The notes under the pieces: generated by a model
Databases searched by the model: none
What the model saw: the letters and a program-made list of their open reading frames with translations, nothing else
Told to the model about the DNA's origin: nothing
Program-made: the position numbers and the translations under genes
Part shown: piece by piece, positions 11,831-25,555 of the stretch
Numbering within the stretch: the first letter of the stretch is position 1
Layout: the number at the start of each line of letters is the position of its first letter
Origin: Monarcha castaneiventris obscurior
Lineage: Eukaryota > Chordata > Aves > Passeriformes > Monarchidae
Assembly: GCA_026261815.1 (NCBI GenBank)
Contig: JAMPIT010000510.1
Location: 21,219,882 to 21,283,881 of the forward strand
Direction: 5' to 3'
DNA: 64,000 nucleotides

Positions 11831-14800
11831 GTAAGTAGCGGCTCACGTCCGCGTGTGTTTCACACCGCCAGCCCCACATGAGGGAAGCCAAGGGTGATTA
11901 CTTTTTAATTAAATTGTAGGTAGAGATAATCTAGCGCAGAGGCTGAGCTGCCAAGCAAGACACGTACATTTGGAAGTGGAATTAGTGTATCTGGCCCTAG
12001 GCAAGGGGAGCTCAAATGTGGTTAATTCCCTAGGAGCCAATCAACAGGCCCAAATGATAAAATCCCAGTAGGCAGGTTCTCTAAAGGTAGAATTCTGATA
12101 GTCTTAAGAATAGTCTAAAAATCAAAAACTCTGCGTAAAATAAATGTTGTGATAAAGCCAAGTTTTAACAGAAATGATTTCTTTATGAAATGTCATATTA
12201 GCTGTGGTTAGCTGAGAGTACAGTGATGTTTCAGGGATGCCATTAGGATTCTGTGTGTTGCTGGTGAGGAAAGCCATGGTCTGCAGGGCTGCCTCTCTCC
12301 TCTCCCTCTTTGTCTGCAGCTGGGAGAAGAGAAGCAACGTCACAACTGGCTACTGCTGCTGCTTCAAATAAATGGCATTTCTTGTTGATGTAGAAGTCAT
12401 CCATTTATTCATCTTCCTGGAGGAACAGGCCTCCTGTCTGCTGGACCTGATGGGTTTTGTCAGTGTTTTAAAGGCTTCCACAATACTTAGTTATTGCTAG
12501 CAGCTCTGTGGGCCAGATACACTGAAGGATCATGCTGTCTTGAGGGACCAGGGAGTCCAGTCAGCCCCTTTCGGTGGGAAATGCAGTCTCTCTTGTAATG
12601 AAACTGGTGGTAAAAATAGGCTCATTTACCAAAGAAAATAACACCCTCAGTGTGCAGTACTGAGGAGTACAGGCGGCAGACACTCAGGATTTGGGCTTTG
12701 TTTTGCCATTGCAGTAAGAAGTGACACCACTGACTGCTTAAGAATCCTGGAGAAGTCAAATCTCATTGCTGGCTGTGTCGCCTTCTGTAGCAGAACTGTT
12801 ATGGCTCAGGTCATGGAAGCAGGGCTGGGATTTCAGAACCCAAATGCCTAAGGTGTTACTGTTTTCCACACAGAATTTGACTAGAAGGGGTGGGACAGTG
12901 ATGGTCTTTGTCCTTGATAGAGCCATTGGAAGGCCATCACTGTCAAGGGATGTAGGGTCTTCAGCAATCAGTGCCACTACATCTGGGAAGAGAGGCCAGT
13001 GAGCAGAGTAGCCCTGTGGATCATATACTTCTGTTAGGATTTAATCCTTTGTATAAAGGACATCAGGGATGCTGATAGCAACATGGCTTTGGGCATGCAA
13101 ACATGCTCTTTGAGGAGATTCCAAAAACAATGATTGGCAGAAGAAATCCATAAAATGCTTAAATAAATTGCTGTCAAAATAGTCTGCTGTGGAGACTTAC
13201 CACAGTCTATGAAATCTGCAAAGCAGTGCAGAAAGGAGATACACCGGAGGTAACTAGTCAGACTTAATATGTACTTTTAGTCTCAAAGAACACATCATCA
13301 GGTTGTTAGTAGCTGAACAGCTATTGGGAAAGAAAAATGAGATCAAAATAAAGCCTAATTTGGATAACCAGCTTCTCTATAAATGCAAATGATTAAGTGC
13401 TAAATGAGTCGGGCCAGTCAGGACAGATTACAATCAGCAGTCTGTTTTTCACATGAACATAAATTTTGGCTGTGAAGCTGTTAGGATTGAAAGACGCTTT
13501 TTGTGATGTATCCATGACTTCTGCCATCTCTTGTCAAACGCTATTTTCTAGTGTTGCATAGCTGCTATATGTACAAGGCCATGTGAAATCCAGGGAACAT
13601 ATGTGCTGTTTTCACAACCCTAAATTGTACAACTGTTTACTAAATGCTAGAAATCTTCAAAGCAAAGAGTTGATGAATAGGGCAGTAGCCTTGACATGCT
13701 GGGCCAGTATCTTAAATCACACTACAAGTGTTTGAAGTTTTGAACTGTTCATATGTTTCCACCAGTCCCTAAGTTCCCAGGCTGTGAAGACAAAATTGCT
13801 TTTGTGGCTTCAACTCAGAATCTGTTGCTTGCATATAAAGCAGGAAAATGGTTTGTTTAGTTAGAGCTGACAAAGGCTTAAGCAAATGAAATGAATGGGA
13901 ATGAATCGGAATGAAAATGGGATTAAATTTTCTAGCACAGATGTAAAGATGCAGTACTGGGTTGGAAATGACTGTATTTTTGACCATTTCCAAATGTTTT
14001 GGGAGGAAGCAATGCCTAAACAACTTTGTTTCCAGTCACATGGAAAGGAGAAAAATCTAACAGGGAGTTTCTGGGCTTCTACTGAAGGTTAGTGTTGGGA
14101 GGAAAGAGCTGACTGAGGTGAGGCTGCACACCCCTGTACAAGAGGCAGAAGTTCACTCTATGCGTTTCCATAGCTCTCTGTCGGTGAGCCAGCCCGTCTC
14201 CGAAAGCATTAGCACAGCACAAGACATGATGGGCATGATGTATGGCTGGGGTGCTCCCATTTAGCACCAGGCTCTTGCAGATCCAGCCCCCAAAGTGGGC
14301 AACAGAGCCACACAGCCAGAGCCGTGGCAGTGCCATATGGGAGTGCCAGCCAGGATTAGGCTCTCAAACACCTCCTCCCATTAAAGAAACTGCCTCAGAA
14401 TGGCTGCCTTGGAGAGTAGCCCCTGTCTGTTTGGAAGGGTGTGTTCTTAAAGGAAAACCTTCATGGCCATTTTTCTTGCTCTTTGTTTTTGTGTTCCTGA
14501 ATCGCGTAGAGCTGTCAGAAGCGTGAAAGAAATCTATCTACTGGCTGTACTGTCAAAGATCACGTGGTTCCTTTCTACCAGTATAACTTTGGGGAAGTTT
14601 ATGAAAACTTAAAAAAAAAAAAAAAGAAGTGTGAAGCTCCTGTTTGAATGGCATTGTCAGGAGACTTCAGTGGAAGAGTTGCATATGGTTGGTTGTCAAG
14701 CCCAGGTGCTAACATAAAACCATCTCAGTGCAATCTTGTAGGCGGTGGTGACAACAGGCTTGGTGTAGCTCCTGGTGAAGGTGTCTGGTGAAATTGGTCA

Positions 14801-17800
14801 TTCCCTGTTGCCACCTGCTTTCTGAAACCTCTTAAGAATGAGCAGGAAATGCTACCAGGCTCCTCTCAGATGTGTCTTTGGACCCTTCCCTTTAGTTTGC
14901 TGTGGGGCTCACCCCTGAGGGAAGGAATAATAATGATTTCCAAAATGTCTCCCTCAGAGGGTTTGCTGGCAGTGAGGTTTTCTCCAGGTCTCCATTCAGG
15001 TTCGTGTCTTTTATATTGCTGTGACTTTGTGAAAGTAGCACCTCCTTTAGACAAACTCTGTAGATATAAAAGATGGCTCTTGACCTCCCCTTTCCTTCTG
15101 CATGACTGACATGTATCACCTGTGCCCTCAGAGGATGGGAAGGGTACCCTCCATCTATAAGGAAAGTTCCATAGCATCCCTCTAGTGTGGTTTCCCTCCT
15201 GTAATGCCCCTGCTGGTGTTCAGTTATCATTTGTCTCCATATGCTCTTTAAAAATAGAGCTGAATCCTGCTCCCATTAAGCACTGCTTCAGCAGAACTCC
15301 CCCTGAAACGCCAATAGCCATGCGTGAGTGAGGATTACTGCACTTGGCCCAGGCTTCCTATGCTAGCAAAGAAAATCCCTCTTCCTTTGACAGAATATGG
15401 TGATTTCATAGAGTAAATCTGAATGCAGAGCATATGGTTTGCACCTTATTAATCAATGGAGAAAAAGCACCTGTCATCTGAGGCTCGTTTCACAGTATGG
15501 GGGCTGACAAATAATAAATAATAATAATGTGTTCATGCTGAGGGCTCTAATCCCACCATTTATTCTCCACTAGCAGACACCTTCTTCCTTTCACTTTTCT
15601 GCTGGTGCATTTTTATTTGAAAAACAACAGGGGAGCTACTTGAGATGCTTTTTAAACTCTTTTTCCTCTTATCTTGCATGTGTTTGAAATATAATACACA
15701 TTCTGTATTTTTTCCAAGCTACGTGTTTGTTGACTCTTAAGTGGAGTTGCAGTCTTTTAAAATCAACTTAAGAAGAAGAAATAGGAATAATTGGTTAAGA
15801 ATTTGATGCTGTGGCATTTGACTCTGTCTTCTACAGTAAGTTGGTATCTGGGACTAAAAAGATAGGAGCATTTGTCAGGAATTCCTCTTGGGTCCTTAAG
15901 AAAACACAGGCATAGTTTATCAGAAGAGAAATTAATTACTTATGTAAGCATCAGTCAAACTGTTCAAGATTTTAGGCAGCTTTCCCTTTCCCAGGTTAAA
16001 TAGAAGGCAGTTGCTGGGGAAGTCAAAGGTCAGTTAGCATTCACTGTTTAACTGGTAAATGTGAACTGTGACATCACAGCAAATCTCCTTAAAAACTGTG
16101 CAGAACCAAATGTTTCGCCTGAGACAGAATTTGGCTGGTCAAGTGATACCACAATGTTGATTTTCATTATGTCAGAGAGAGTTTCGCTATCTAAGAATCA
16201 GCATTTCCTAAAACAGATTAAAAAAAAACCACCAAAAAAAAGTCCCTTGCATCTCCCCAGCGCCCTAAAAGTTTTAGTAGATTTGAATCTGGAAATTTTT
16301 CTCCAAAGATAAACAAAAGGATGTATTTTATGCTTTGGACTGTACTAAACCATAATACCACTGCAGTATGAACTAGTGAAATGAAGCACCAGGTGAAGGT
16401 TCTGATGGGCTGCCAGTCAGAACTGCCCTCTTGCTGCTTGGCCTAAACAAATCCCAGGACAGATAATTTGGGTACATCAGAGGAGAGTGCAAAGAGTAGA
16501 AGGCCTCTAAAATAAATCCCTGAAGTGACAAAAACTGTAAGCAGTCCTTCCATGAGGAGATCTTCTGGAATAAAAAGAGCCCTCTGGACCCCTTCTAGTC
16601 CTGGTCTTGGAAGCTGTTGCCCATGAGAATGCTGTTGAGCTTGCACAGCATTGCTGTCTGTGTTCGAGGCACACCCATTGGGATGGCTGCCGTAGTCCAG
16701 CATTGCACAGACCAGAACAGCCAGTGCAGTGAACAGGAAAAGAGTGCAGTAAATTAGACACCTAATGGAAGACTAGATTCTGATCTACTAATAGAATATC
16801 AAAGCTTTAAGAAAACCCAACAGGATGCTTTAAAATTCACTAGATTGCCTGATCATATCTGGTACTAGTGAAACCTTAGATTTGATGAGAACGTGAATCT
16901 CCTCTTAACAAATGAGCCTCGCTGACAGATATTCAAAAGTGCCCCTTTCCTCCATTAAGAGAAAGTCTCTGAGTGCAAAGGTCCTTCCTTCTTTGAGGGT
17001 GAGTGGGTTGTGCCCAGAAAGCCCCAAAGAAATGTGCTTCTTCCTTGGGCTGCTGCAGGACAGCTGAACAATGAGGGCCTTGTTCCCAAGGCAGACTCAT
17101 AGGTGTGGTTTTAAAACTGGAGTTGGGGGAAAAGTTCAAACTTCTGGAAAGTTCCCTAGTAACTGACAGATGGAAGCTTTCATTGTTTTTGGATGGGGTC
17201 TGGAAACAGTGGAAATGTAGAGCTGCTTGGGGAGTGTGGATGGGACTCAAGCATTCGCAGCATTTTGATTCCACAAGGGACAGTCAGCTGCTTAAACAGC
17301 TTGAAGTCCAATTTTAATTGTAATGTGAATAGAAAAATGTAATCTGAACTCATCTTCCTGTATAGCGGTCAACAGGAAAAGTCTTAAAGGAACTGCCAAA
17401 TATTGAGCTTCAGCTGGGAAGCTTGGGGGTCACAGCCTTTCCCATGGTGTATGCACAAAACCCTCATTGCTGGTGGTTTGAGATGGATGAAGGACATGAA
17501 GATGTAAGGAAACCCCGGGTATTCTTAATCACAGATCATTTTAGCCTGAAATTTCTTGCTGTATTAAAGTGTTTTCTACTGGTGTGAGAGTGGTGAACAG
17601 GTTTCTTTGACTGAATTTTGCATTGGCATTGTGGAGTGCCTGGCTGCCCACAGGCCTGTGCTAGCACTGGGAATAAGCAGGTCATGGGAAGATGACACCC
17701 GGGGCTGACTTGTGTGGTCAGTGCTGGATTTGCAGTAGTTATGGCAGTTGAGGACTCCACCACGCTGGATAAGTAAATATGGCAAAGCCATCTCAATGCA

Positions 17801-19161
17801 AATCAGGTAATGGGACATGGGCTTCAGTCTTCTAGGGCTTAAGCTTGTGGTCTTTGACCAAATTGACTTATCCATGGAGGATTTAACCAAAAAGCTAACA
17901 GGATGCTGGCCCTTCACATGGAACAAACCCACTGGAGGTGTTTGTTTAAGTGTGAATCTACCCTTTTTTAAATGAAAGCCTGTTTTGTACATCATATTTC
18001 CTTTGCAATGATCCAGTATGGACATACTTTTTCCAAAAGACCGTTTGCACTTTATGAATGTATTCTGTGAACCATCATCTAAAGGCAGGAAAAACAAACC
18101 TGTGCCTCTGTAGCAGGATGTATATTGGCATGGAATCGCTCAGGGAAAATAAAATGGGATGCTGGGATGATTGGTCATGTACTCAAATCAAAGTTCCTGC
18201 TGTCCTGCAATCACTCCATGAGGGAGATGTGACTGGAGCAATGTGACTGTATTTCTGTTTGAATCCCCTCCACTTATTGGCAACGATTTCCTGTTGTGCT
18301 TGTGACTCAGGGCATCCAAAAATCTCCTGTCCTTTACTATAGACTGCCATTCAGAATTTTCTTTGGGGACACATCTGCAAGTCTGTCTGCTGTTTCACCG
18401 TGTTGGCCCATTAGCTTTTTGTGACTGTTCTTCCAGCATTGTGGTGTTCTGCAGATGCTATCAGAAATGTCACTTGCCTGTCCACAGTACTTCAAAAGAA
18501 ATCAGACACATGGTTATTTCTATCTGAGTAGTTTCTAGGGAGACCACAGAATTGTGCTAGCTAGCAGGATTAACAAAATAAGACACCCAGAATGTGTGTG
18601 TCTGCTCTGTGCAAAATATGAGTGACTGGCCGAGAGAGTAGAGAGTTTCACAGTGTCATTTGTCAGATGCCACTTGGAAACTTGTTAAAAAAAAAAATCC
18701 TGAGGGGAGTTAAGAGGAAGGTGTGAGAAAAATCCAGTTGTGGGCTAGACATTCCCACCTTTCTCCAGAGAAACTGCTGTTATCAAGCAGACTACAGAGG
18801 AGTCAAGCCAAAATGCAAATCTCTACTACTCTGTTAAGTCTTTAAGGAAGCTCTGGCACTGTGGGGGTACTAAGGGAGTGTGTTCAAATCATTCTGTAGC
18901 TTATTAGGTTAACTCAGAGGGCATTGGTGACTGTGTACACTGACCTGGGCTGGGGAGGGGAGCTGGCAGCAGACACCCTTTCTGTGCCACATGGACAATG
19001 TAGTGTGCAGCTCTAAGCATCAGAAGCTCAGCACAGAAATCAACGTGGTTGCAGTCTCAATCACATAACTTCAGTGATGCCTAAACTGTTCCTAAAAGTG
19101 GTCTGTGCTTTTGAGCTCAACTGCAGTGACTGATTTCTTTTTTCTTCCTTTGCTTTTTCAG
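11831..19161 (+). other. ATP8A2: ATP8A2 last intron
   Basis: This 7,331-bp intron runs from GTAAGT (11831) to TTTGCTTTTTCAG (ending 19161). It is phase 1: one base of the His codon lies before it and two after. No exon, RNA gene or full-length transposon was recognised inside. It contains a short AAT microsatellite near 15509-15528 and several A- or T-runs. The longest open frame (minus strand, 17576-18097) has no family resemblance and is treated as chance. Confidence 0.9.
15509..15528. repeat. (AAT)n microsatellite
   Basis: A short, slightly interrupted run of AAT units within the last ATP8A2 intron. Too short to suggest function. Confidence 0.7.
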
Positions 19162-19259
19162 ATGGGTATGCATTTTCTCAAGAAGAACACGGCGTTGTTT
19201 CCCAGTCGCAAGTTGTTCGATCCTACGATACAACCAAAAGGAGAACAGAAATAGAATAA
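19162..19259 (+). CDS. ATP8A2: ATP8A2 last coding exon with stop codon
   Basis: The exon begins after the AG at 19160-19161; its first two bases complete the His codon left open at 11830. It then encodes [20 protein letters not shown], continues YDTTKRR, and stops at TAA (19257-19259). GYAFS is the conserved motif of the P4-ATPase C-terminal autoinhibitory segment, and YDTTK is the usual near-terminal motif of ATP8A1 and ATP8A2. Reading frame, splice phase and motif order across two exons agree, which makes the gene call strong. The last residues after YDTTK (RRTEIE) differ from the lysine-rich end I remember for mammalian ATP8A2, so the extreme terminus seems lineage-variable. The coding part of this exon is 98 nt. 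Confidence 0.95.
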
Positions 19260-22200
19260 ATTATTCTTTACTTGATGGTTGGTGGGAATAATGGGATTTG
19301 GATCAATGCATCCACTGTTAACACATTCTTGACTAGGTTTGGCAGCAGCAGCCAAAACACCAGAGAACTCATTTCTGTGGCCTTAGCCAACAAGTTTCTG
19401 TATTCTCCCCGCAAACCTTGAGTACATATTGTGGGGGGAAATCATTGTTTGATTTCAGTTGCAAAGCTCTGCGTAAAGTTTTGTTTATGTTGTTATGAAG
19501 CGTTTGACTGTGCTATGTGAGGTGTGAAATTAAAACCAATGTTTTACCACTATTTAAAACATCGGCATAAGGTTGTTCTGGGGAAAAAGTAGAAAATTTA
19601 TGTTCTATGAGAAATCAGCCTTTGCTTAATTGGAACGGGGTGCTGAGATTTCCTGTTTTGTTACACACAGACCAAGTGCACACGACTGCATGCAGACTTT
19701 ACTCCTTCTTGTATTCACTGTTTACTAATTTGGCTGAAATTTTCAACAGACCATTTGGCGTAAAATTTTTGATTGCGACACAGTTTGTAGCTAAAAATGC
19801 TTATTTGCCTTCTTATGACAGAATAACACAAGATAGCAAACAATTACTTAGAATATTTCTTGCCCTCCTACAGGATTTATTAGGGTTCTATCTTAGCTTT
19901 CTGAAACCCAACTAATAGCTTACTCACAAAGCCAGGATGTGGAAGTCAGAGCTTGGCAGGGCAGCTGTCTTGAGTGCATGGCATTGTACACAAAGATGAA
20001 CTCAACTAGGTGCCTCCTCATAACGCTTCATGATGTATTTGGATGTGCACTTCAAATGTAGTCTGGGACTTCCCTCTGTGACCCCATGCCCAGTTTAATA
20101 GTAGAACAAAACAGTGAGAATTTTAATTTAAAGGTACCATCTTGTCAGATACGTTGATAAGATGTGCATCTGCATAGGAGGCTGATAGCGTAACCCTCGA
20201 GAAGCCTTCCCCTGGCCAGGTAAGAGAGATTTGCAAAGGAGGGCAGGAAGGGATTACACATGTGCATGCACACACATGGACACACACAGAGCTGGCCATT
20301 GTGAAGAGAAGACCTGCTGTTTGTTTGTTCAGCCAAACCAGTCCCTCTTCTAGATCTGATCCATCAACAGGCTTCCTGAAACACTCAGACCCATGAGCCC
20401 TGGAAGGAATGCTGGCTCCATGGCCTTGCTGTGCCACTGGGACAGGCATGCTGCTGCATAGATTGGAATTCTAAAGAAAAAAAAAAAAGGCAAAAACCGG
20501 GGCATAAGTTACAGCTGAAAGAGCTCTTAGAAAGCTTATGCTGTCCTCCAGACAAGTTCTATTAATTTTAGTCGCCAAGCCACGTTTCTGAACAGTATAA
20601 AGTAAATACTGCTGTGTTTAAGCCAGGCTTCGTGGTTAATGTATATACTACATCTGTGTATTTAAAAAGCTGGCGTTGTTTTTTGCCCTATTGACCATCA
20701 TCCAGAATTTTTTATTGATTTAAATATATCCGAAAGCAATTTGAATATGAATGTTTATGTTTAGCAAAGGAAAGGAAAGCTCCAGCCTGGCCTACTGGTT
20801 TAATCTTCCTTGAGGGTTGCGAGTTAATGCCAGTGCTCAAGTGCTGTAATTCAATTTCCAGTGCCACCTCAGAGGCTCGGAGTCCCCTTCCATTTTAGAA
20901 ATGACAAATTTTGCTCCTGCAGCATCAGTCAGGGTTGGTCTTGGATTAGGCTGATGGCACAGAGGGAAAAGTCATAACCTTCTTTCTGCAGTGCTAATGA
21001 GACAATTATGCAATAAGGAAAATGTGCAAATAATTTTGCCATAGGCATGAATGTCAAGGGGCCAAGTGTGGATGTACATATTTTCTGGGAGATGAGTTTT
21101 GTTTAAAGGCACAAATACTAGTGCAGAGAATAAATAAGGGGGGAGTAAACCTGATCCCAGGAGCTTTTAAATCTTAATAGTGATATAACCTGTTAAACAC
21201 TTCCTTTTATTTAGAAACCAAATCTATTTAGGAAATGTGTGGTGTAAGTCTCTCCTCAGAACTGCTAATTGTTTCTTCCTTTTGTAAAAACACAAGGAAA
21301 ATTAACTTCCCACCAAGGCAAAATGAGATCAGCTTAGTCTTTGTACTCTAAGCTACACACCAAACATTGGCATGTAAACAATTTGGAGGCTTTTCATGAG
21401 GCTGCAGAAGAAAACTTTTAAAAGCCTTTGGATAATGAAGAAGGGCAAGTAAATGTGTTAAGCAGAGAATAGAAGGAGTTTTTTCTAGAGTCCTGGAGTT
21501 TTTTCTGTTCTTAACTTAGTGCAAAAAAATTTTACAGAACATAATGAAAGATGCTGGGGAGGAGCAGCTGTCATCTGATGTGATTTATTTTATTAGTGCA
21601 GACTATGGGCCGTATCGTTTTGACCTCCCTGTAAATTGAGGTCAGTGTGTGTCACAAACAAAAACCCTCCCTAGAGTGAATGGTGGCTTAGACTGAGGTA
21701 CGTGTGTTGGTTGTCAGCTCAATGGGAATTGCACATGGGATTTGTCACAGGGCTATACAGTATGTGACACTGGGGCTAGTGGGTCAGACTTTATCATCAC
21801 TGTATGGCCTTAATCTCTAGCTGAGTTAATTCTGTAGAACCCACCCAGGTCAAGACCTGGCATTCTTCCTGTTCTTTGGAGTCATTATGGGAATTAATGT
21901 ATTGTAATATGCTGTAGACTGGATGTTGGAGTTGCTTGATGAGCAATGATGAGGTGTGTTTGAGTGCTGTGTTAGCAGAAGGAGAATGACAGCTGCTCTG
22001 CATCAACAGAATTCCTTGTTCATTAGGGCAAATGCATGGAGCAGTAACAGCAGCCTTTGAAAGTGCTGTGTGAAAATGTTATCAACTAGACAGGGTATCG
22101 GAGCAGAAGGAATGGGGGATTTCTGCCTGACTGTCCAGACTTAACTACCGAGGTTTGATCAGAAAAGGGTTTGCTAAGCAGCTCTCTGCACTGACCAAAG

Positions 22201-25200
22201 GGAGAGGGGTTTGGATATTCAGATGGAAGTGGTGGTTTTCCTGAATTAGATTTGGCTCTGCTTGCTGCTTTTTATAACACCATAATCACAGCTTGCATAG
22301 AAGCTGCTGTTCCTTTAATGATTGCCTAGTAGCAATTTAAAGCTGGCGAGCGGGAGCCTGAGCTGCTCTGAGCACTGCTGAGAAGGCTGTTGACATTTTC
22401 TTTTCCCTGACAGGGCTTCAGGTCTTGCTTTAGGGAGCTAGAATGGGAAGTCAGTAATAACTTGTCAAGGAGAAATGGCGAATAACCAATAAAAGTATCT
22501 GGGTCAAACTAAGCTGCTAATGTATCTAAAAATGTGCGTAGAGTTAACATGAACTATATGGGCTGTAAATTAAGATAACAGTCAAGCCTCGCTAATCTGC
22601 AGTTCACTAGACTGCACACCCCTTAGTGCATGCCAAAACTGTGCAGTCTCTTCCCCTGCCTCAGCCAGCAGCTCATAGCAGATGCTGCAGGGAAGTCTTC
22701 TGTTACCAAGATTACATTATTTTTACAGCATGTACTGGAGTGTGTTTGCTGGGAGACAGTCATAATAATAAAGTCATAAATAAAGCAGAAAAAGCTTTAT
22801 TTATGTGAATATGTGAAATGTGGGGACATGGTCAAAGGCCACACAGGGTGCAGCTTGGCCCTCTCTGGACAACCCAAGAGCCCAAGAGGTGCACAGTCCT
22901 TTCACTATCCCTGTCCAGCAGGCTTAGTTTGCCCTTTTGGGCTAACTCACTAAAACTTCTGTTTTCACATTACCTCCAGTCATCACTGAAGATAAGTAAT
23001 ACTCTATTTACATTCTCCCTTGAATAAATAATGGTTTTATAAATAATGACTTAATTCAATCTTTAAATGCACTGAGGAGTGTACTTCTTACAGCTCAGGT
23101 TTGAAGAAGCAGAGCAGGCCTTGAGTGGGTGCTCAGCCCTGAGAAGCACCTTGGATTTGTCAGATTTCTCATTAGTGTTAAGCACTGAGGATGTTTTACC
23201 TTAATTTTGAATCATCATACAGTATCAATGCCTTAAACTTCAATCAGATTGCAGGAGTGCTCTTTGTGTCCTGTTGAGTCTAACAAAAAATGGTGTTGGT
23301 ATGAAATCCCTGAGGGGTTGGAGAGGAAAATTTGGCTGTGTCTGTGCTACACTGGGTGTATCCGGGTAGCAGTTTGCTTCTAAAGTGGGGCACTGACCAT
23401 GCATGTTTCTCAGCCTCCAGACAGCTGGACCCCTTCTGTCTTGTCAGGAAGGATTCTTGTACTCATCTCTTCCCAGTATCCTGTAGACACCCAGGAGAGC
23501 CTTCACTGCCTTTCAGGATCTGTGACTGGAGCTGTGTGTCTGGAGAAGGCTACAGGATAGGTCAGTACAATAGGTGACAACAAAATAAATCCATATGGGT
23601 ACCTTTTCCATATGTAGCAGTAAGATTAATGGAGGCTTTGAGCTTTGTTGGCAAATGAAAACCAGAAAGTGCCCTGCACCACCTGGCCACACAAGTGAAT
23701 CCCAAAGGTGATCGCTTCTCGATGACCTGCAGGAAACCTAGACAGCCTGACTGAGTTTATCTGGCCAGGAATGTGCTCTTGGATGGGCTGTGTGGAGAGG
23801 TGAAGGGACTGGGAAACAAAATAGATTGGCCAAGACCACTGCTGCTGTTAGAGGTTAGTGAGGGGATGGGTTCCTCAGGCATCCCTCATGAGCTGTGATA
23901 AAGCTGATTTCTTTGGTTCCTTCCTGTGGCTCTGGGAAGGGAGGAGAGCTCACTTGAGAATTTGTGAAGCACTGTTACCTCCTGAAGCTGAGTTTCTCTG
24001 GTACCAAGGTGAATCCTGGGCTTGGAGAAAGGGAATGAGTCCCTGCCTGAAGTGCCCCCTGCTTAGCGTACTTTGGCTCTAGCAGGTTGTTTCATGGGTT
24101 ATGAAGATTGCTAAATTGTTTACTGGCTCCTGTTTGCCTCATGCACCCACCAGAACTGGGCACTGGAATTATTTCAGTCCTGACTGACAGTCCATCACAG
24201 AGAGTTAGTGGGACTTCTGCTTAGGTGTTGCTCCTGGGCAGGTTCCTGTCCCTCAGGCCAGTGCAAGGGGCTTGTTAATCTGGGGACCTGGATCTCTTTG
24301 TTACACTGTGTGAAGCCCAGGAGTTGTTTCCTTTGGATTCATGGCCTGCTTGTTTGTGGTGTGGACAGAAGGTAAAGTAGCTGAGTACTGGTGTTTATCC
24401 AAAGCCTGCCTTTATGTATGAAGAAGGTGAGACGAGTTCTCCTGAAGGCTGCCACAAGGGGTTCATTCTCCCTCAGCATCTAAAGAGAAACAGGAGTTGG
24501 TAAATGACAAATTCTGTGTGGGCAGTCCCAGCTCTGGGCAGTCACTCAGAAGTCTAATGATGAAGAAAAGTGTTAATATATTGCCAAACTGTCACTATGC
24601 ATAGCTGGAAGGTCAGCACCCTTGTAATTATGGAGCAATGAAGCCAAGGGAAAAAGCCAACATTAACAGAAAGACATGATTGTTTTCGATTCTAACTACC
24701 TTACTGGGTGGTTTTCCTGCGAAGATGTTCCAGATGTTGTCTTGGCATAAATTAATCAATTTCAAAACATCTGCAGGGTTTCTTAGAAAACATGGAGTTT
24801 ACCAGACAGTGCATATGCTTTCCTCTGCCCTTCCGGTTGATATGTTGATTCAGGAAGGGAATGAGGATACTTGCCGTTCTTACCGTCAAGAGTTCATAGA
24901 CTGGAAAGTTGCTCAAAGTTGTTGCTCAACTCTTCATTTTTTTTATTTTTTCGTTTTCTAAAAAAGGGCTCCAGTTATAAAGCAGTGAGGCAGCCAAGCC
25001 CTCTGGGACTGTGTACATGTGTGTGCCGGAAGAGTTGTCTAACTTGAAAACCTCCCCCTGTCCCTCCTCCTGCCCCCAAAGTGCAGCCCATTGCACTGGG
25101 AGGTCAAATATTCAGCGTCTTGAGTGACAGGATCTTTAACAGCATCTTTTTCATCAGCGAGCCAAGCCATGTGCCCACATGTCTGTCATATCTGTCCTCG

Positions 25201-25555
25201 AATTGCTTAAATATTGTTTCAGATGGGGACGTTTCAATCTGGATATGCAGAGGGGAGTGATGCTGTGGGGGGATGTTTAATTGGCTCCCAGCAGAGCAGC
25301 AGTGGTGCGTGGGTTTTTTCCTCTAGAAGTGTTACCATTTTCAGGTCCTATTAATGTCCTCTGGTAGTTTAAATACAGCATCACATTACAGTGGAGTTTG
25401 TTTCCCTCCCAGACTGAATACAAATGAAGGTCATTTACTTGTATTTTTAGAAGGTTCAGAAAACTTAGACAATTTGTAGCTTTGAACAGCATTGTTGACT
25501 GTTGTATGTCTGCACAAAAATATTTCCAATAAACCTTTTATTAAAGCAATCCAAT
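19260..25555 (+). other. ATP8A2: Probable ATP8A2 3' UTR (end uncertain)
   Basis: This is non-coding, AT-rich sequence after the ATP8A2 stop codon. Several AATAAA hexamers occur on the + strand (for example near 21129, 22765 and 23026); the one at 25528-25533 is the most distal convincing candidate and would give a 3' UTR of about 6.3 kb. A long 3' UTR is plausible for a neuronal gene, but the end is inferred from hexamers alone. Shorter isoforms ending at the earlier signals are equally possible. No coding gene was recognised in the interval. Confidence 0.45.
25528..25533 (+). promoter_or_regulatory. Candidate distal polyadenylation signal of ATP8A2
   Basis: An AATAAA hexamer on the + strand, followed within about 50 nt by a TTGTTTGTTT run that could act as a downstream element. 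It is one of several candidates and is not supported by transcript data. Confidence 0.35.

Noticed and set aside
17576..18097. 173-codon minus-strand open frame in the ATP8A2 intron
   Set aside because: No recognisable motif, no splice or promoter context, and composition like the surrounding intron.
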